The position numbers and the translations under genes were made by a program. Shown here piece after piece: positions 60,413 to 64,000 of a DNA stretch of 64,000 nucleotides. Location: the NCBI RefSeq assembly GCF_027409185.1, contig NC_084467.1, forward strand, positions 87,056,501-87,120,500, in the 5' to 3' direction. The stretch comes from Cynocephalus volans. Its lineage: Eukaryota > Chordata > Mammalia > Dermoptera > Cynocephalidae. The notes beneath the pieces were generated by a model. The model was not told the DNA's origin, searched no databases, and was given only the letters and a program-made list of their open reading frames with translations. Each line of letters starts with the position of its first letter. Position 1 is the first letter of the stretch.

Positions 60413-60545
60413 CAAGAAATCGGACAGTTCGGCGTACCAGTGGGTTTATATAGCAACAGTCTCCAGTTAAAATAGTTTTTTCCTGGTTTTCAAAATCCCT
60501 CGTGGCTAGTTGTAGGCAAAACACAGCAGTTTCTCCAACTATTAT
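60413..60545 (-). CDS. PLPPR5: PLPPR5 coding exon 2
   Basis: This exon encodes 44 residues plus the first base of a glycine codon, starting IIVGETAVFCLQLATRDFEN and ending with residues RRTVRFL. The first residues continue a hydrophobic membrane segment; the rest is a polar loop (residues about 15-35 of the exon) leading into the next helix. The acceptor is a pyrimidine-rich tract ending in GCAAG just before ATAATAGTT; the donor is G|GTATGT. The split glycine codon is completed by the first two bases of exon 3, which fixes the frame. In the LPP/PLPPR family this region is transmembrane helix 2 and the loop before helix 3, in plasma-membrane proteins. No stop or frameshift is present, so the exon looks functional. 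The paralogue PLPPR1 is similar, but the downstream exons fit PLPPR5 better. Confidence 0.96.
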
Positions 60546-61109
60546 CTTGCAAGGAAATAAAAGATAAGGAATATTAGAATTTAACTAGTATAAACATAGG
60601 ATATTTTTATTATATCCCAATACAACAGGGAGCTCCTTAGAACGGTAACGATACCCACATAGAACTGAGCCATATTTGCTTACTAGACCCTTTTATCATA
60701 ACCTTGTGTCTGTGGATGAAAACCATATTGCTCTCAATTCAAGAGAGTATTAAATTGACAAATTATGAACAAAAATAGACTATACCATTTTTGTTTCCTA
60801 AAGGCTTCATTTTAAGATGAAATATACAAGGATCTTTAAGGAAGTACTCATTTACTTTAGGTGTGTAATTGAATTCCATATTTTATTTTTTAGGTGGTCG
60901 TGTCTTGTTTAAATGTGACTCTGCTGTAGACTTCAGAAAAGATTCTCTATGCAAATATTTTTGAAAAGATCTGGTATAGACATACTAATTAAAAATAATA
61001 TTAATACTTTCATAATAAGAAACAATCAACTCACACGTTTGTCTTTGAGATTATCCTAATTATATTCTTAAGAATGGTATTCATTAATATATTCTTTATA
61101 CTTTAGTAT

Positions 61110-61265
61110 AAATGTGATATTAATCTTCATAAAAATCATATGAAACACGAATATTATCATACCCCTTTTACAAGTGAAGAAACCGAGATTTGGAACTCAA
61201 GTGAACTGCCCATGAGCTGGTAAGGAGTACCAGGTTCTGGTGCAGGTTCTTTGCTCTATTATCCT
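61110..61265 (-). repeat. MIR SINE, antisense
   Basis: CATACCCCTTTTACAAGTGA, GAAACCGAGATTTGGAACTC and GAACTGCCCATGAGCTGGTA follow the MIR reverse complement. Confidence 0.75.
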
Positions 61266-61344
61266 GACTTATTTCCCTTTCTGTAAAAGACCTGGCCATT
61301 GGTGTTTGTCCCATTTGTGATGGTTTCATACAAGATCCTCAAAC

Positions 61345-61460
61345 TCACCCGGCAAGGTATTAGAGTAAGTACTACTGATGCGATTTACAGATGAGAAAAT
61401 GGAGACTTAGGGAGGTTATATAATTTGATCCTCTTCAGGCCAATCAGAAGTCAAGCAGAT
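61345..61460 (-). repeat. MIR SINE fragment, antisense
   Basis: GATTTACAGATGAGAAAATG, GAGACTTAGGGAGGTTATAT and CAATCAGAAGTCAAGCAG match the MIR reverse complement; a second copy close to the previous one. Confidence 0.7.
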
Positions 61461-64000
61461 ATTTCTTTATTTTGCTCTAAGTAATAGACTTTATTTTCTA
61501 GAAGATTTAGGTTTACAGAGAATGACAAGTAGAAATTTCTGACTCAGCCTCAGATCTTTGGACTCTATTTAATACTGTGAACAACAGCACAAGAAATAAG
61601 AAACTGGAGCCAACAATAGGTTGGCTAATTTATCCTTGTTAGGTTTGTTTTTAGTACGTCTTGTCAAGGTTAATTAACATGCTGTATAGTGAGTCCCTGA
61701 CATCCCCAGGGAAATGTTTTTGGGATGTCCATGAAAAGTAATATCTATGATTGAAAGATGTTCCAAATAGCAAGTGGAAGGTTGAGAAAGGGGTCATAGG
61801 AGATTAGGTGTCTGACCTACTTTTACCCCAGTGTGAACAATAGCCTATAAGGCAGATCTTCATTTTCGTCTTTCCTCCTACCTCCTTTCCCTCTTCTCTT
61901 ACTATACCTCTTTTTTCCAGGTAGGCCAAGGTTCAAGGTTAAACCAGAAGAGGTTAAGCTGAACTTTTTTAAGAAGTCTAGCCTTGCCTCTCTGGTGAGA
62001 CTGGATTGAATGAGGAAAGACTAGAAATTGCAAATTCCTCCTGAATTTTAAGTTTGTCTCTGGTGAAGTAGAGCAGGTGTGTGATGAAACAGTTTATCCA
62101 GCCAAGGGAGGCACAAATTTTCATGGGTATATCAGCTGTCATCAGGGCCAGAAGAGAAATTGACAAACAGGCAAGCCCTGTGTTTGACACCTTCTTATCT
62201 CCCTTTCTAAATAACTCTTTTATGTCCTACCTCCTCTTTGCTGCCCCTCAAAAGAAATTACCACCATGATCATCTCTGGGTTGTCAGTTTCAACTTCGTC
62301 CAAGTCTGTTTTGCCATGGAATGCTCCAAATTCTAACAATCTATCATTCGCTCCACTTCATAAGCTGACTGGTTCCCCATGAGTGCTGCCTTCTCAGCCT
62401 TCTCTTTGCCAAAGTAGCTGCCATTCAGTCTCCACCCCTAGGGCTGGCCCCACCCCAAAGTACAATGAACTCCAACTCAGTTTTTAATATACCAAATTCC
62501 CTAGAATGTAGTAGATACCCAATAATTCTTATTGAATGCATAAATGAATCCATCCTCAATAGATCTCAACTTCGATAGATCAGAATGCCCTAGTCTGCCA
62601 GTGTCTCAGTCAATATTGCTTGTCTGCTACTATAAGAAACCCACTCAAACTAGATTAAGCAAAATAGGGAATTTAATTATAGGATTAGTGGGTTATCTCA
62701 GAATCTAAGGGAAGGGGATTTGGGATTAGGTCCAGAAGGGAAAGTCCTCAGGAGTCCGGGCAACAACTGTCCATTTCCTTCTCCCTCTTTCCCTGGAGTC
62801 ACAGTCATTTTGGGTCCTCTGTACATGCCTAACTCATTCTTGCCTTTCTAGAATCCAATTTTCCTGCTTCCTAGCATACATGGTTGCCCTAAACGTCTCC
62901 AACAATATTATCTTGAACCTGTTAGCTCAGTTCAAGAAAATATTCAACTGATTAGATTTACCAAATCCCAATTCCAAATTCTAGGAGGTTCAGCTTGAGA
63001 TAGGTGTCTCTCTAACTCCAACGAACCAAGGCTAGGAAGGTGTGTCATGGTATATAAAACAACCTCTGTGGGTAGGGAGGGCAGTTCTCCAAAAAAGAGA
63101 GTTTCTGTGACCATATGTCTACTTCAAACTCTCATCCATTCCATCTTGAGGACTCCCCTGTGCCGGTTCTCAGCTTAGGCTAGCACTGTCCACCACATTC
63201 TCTGGATACTGTACGCGGTCCACCTACTTGGAGTTCATCTCATCAGATATAAGTGTCTAGGCTCTAGTGGCTGCTTCCTCCAGTGGGCTTGTCTAATTCA
63301 CATGCTCTAGTTCTTCTTCGCTCTGGGATTCATTGTGAGATCTATGGAAGTCCTCATCCAAACCATATTCTTTCTTCACTTCTCCCTGCCCATCTTCCTG
63401 AGTGAAAACTCCCACTCTTTACTGCTCTCTGATAAATTCAAATAATGAAAATAAAATAATTATAATTATGACAAATGCACTTAAGTAAATGCCTTCCGAG
63501 TTAAGGGCACAGTGCTAGACACTGATGTTCAAAGAAGGGTTTATAATATAATTGGGTTGACACAAGCAAAATAATAATGATACAAGGTTGTACATGATGA
63601 GTATTATTTGGCTGGTTTTGATAACATGTGCCAGTAGAACACTTAGGAAGAATTGTCACTGAGTCACTGAAGGCATCTGTGGTGGCCATAAAATGTGCCA
63701 CTTAGATCTTCTGCTGCACAGAGTTGCAGATTGATGGCTCCAATTGCTGCCCCTCTAGATCACCCACTATCATGTCCGTGCTGAGGCCATACTTCCTACA
63801 GGCTCCTCCTAGCTGATGACTAAGCACTGTGTGGGTACTAAGGCAAGCCTGTTACTCTGAGACACAGGATAACTCCAACTGGCAATTTTGGTTGAAAGAC
63901 TCTCCGTGAACCCAAACAAATCTCTCTTGGAACTGTGCTGCAGTCTGAGGTGCTTCCTACCCAATCCTCCTTTCTTCCCATTTTCCTGCACTGGGGTCAT

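Larger units (their letters stand above)
1..64000 (-). other. PLPPR5: PLPPR5 locus (internal part of gene, minus strand)
   Basis: Four coding exons on the minus strand, each with AG acceptor and GT donor, join in frame and read as the middle and C-terminal part of PLPPR5. Phases are consistent: exon 2 is 133 bp (phase 0 in, 1 out), exon 3 is 251 bp (1 in, 0 out), exon 4 is 177 bp and exon 5 is 135 bp (both phase 0/0). Together they give 232 residues; from memory human PLPPR5 is about 321 residues. Missing are the N-terminal exon (first one or two membrane helices, beyond base 64000) and the last short exon (not found, probably left of base 1). Introns within the window are 3,324 bp (intron 2), 38,557 bp (intron 3) and 8,516 bp (intron 4). 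No promoter or polyadenylation site of the gene was recognised. Exon numbers assume one coding exon lies upstream. Confidence 0.93.
60546..64000 (-). other. PLPPR5: PLPPR5 intron 1 (partial)
   Basis: Sequence upstream of exon 2 in gene orientation. No first exon with the expected N terminus was seen. Content: two MIR fragments at 61.1-61.5 kb, an L2 3' end near 62500-62550, an unassigned old repeat at about 62600-63110 and an L2-like antisense piece at 63450-63560. Small open frames show no family resemblance. Confidence 0.8.

Noticed and set aside
60546..64000. Search for the first PLPPR5 coding exon
   Set aside because: No ATG-led hydrophobic N terminus with a donor in the required phase was seen.

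Overview
This is a mammalian genomic window: AT-rich, with sparse coding exons bounded by GT/AG splice sites and dense LINE-1, L2, MIR, MaLR/ERVL and hAT debris. No operon-like or microbial structure is present. The one recognised gene is PLPPR5 (phospholipid phosphatase-related protein type 5, also LPPR5, PRG-5 or PAP2D). It lies on the minus strand and covers the whole window. Four internal coding exons can be placed to the base: 60413-60545, 56838-57088, 18104-18280 and 9453-9587. They join in frame into 232 residues. The first coding exon (amino terminus) must lie beyond base 64000. The last short exon (end of the cytoplasmic tail) was not found and probably lies left of base 1.

Lineage inference: three copies of a dimeric tRNA-Ile-derived SINE (20080-20254, 25568-25734, 33947-34049) and one monomeric relative (31536-31631) match what is known of the CYN family of colugos (Dermoptera). 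No Alu, B1/B2, carnivore CAN or equine ERE repeat was seen. The most likely source is a colugo such as Galeopterus or Cynocephalus. This comes from repeat type, not from a database match.

Layout, left to right: 1-9452, intron 5 (partial) with an antisense L1 3' end, MIR/L2 and a TTA/TAG microsatellite; 9453-9587, coding exon 5; 9588-18103, intron 4 with hAT, L2 and MIR remnants, an ATTAT microsatellite, an unusual hairpin cluster near 13.8 kb and a short antisense L1 with clear target-site duplications; 18104-18280, coding exon 4; 18281-56837, the 38.6 kb intron 3. Intron 3 carries a near full-length but dead L1 (about 24850-30622) with a SINE inside ORF1, a twin-primed L1 (34468-35547), an antisense 5'-truncated L1 (44487-46395), an ERVL-class internal fragment split by a MaLR LTR (47045-49690), several solitary LTRs, and L2/MIR pieces. 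Exon 3 is 56838-57088, intron 2 is 57089-60412 and is nearly repeat-free, exon 2 is 60413-60545, and the rest is partial intron 1.

How it works: PLPPR5 is a six-pass membrane protein of the LPP/PAP2 superfamily. In these exons all three regions that align with the LPP catalytic motifs lack key residues, consistent with the non-enzymatic PLPPR group. I found no evidence of a new gene system. The best leads are transposon structure, a possible alternative PLPPR5 C terminus from intron retention, and the local hairpin cluster.
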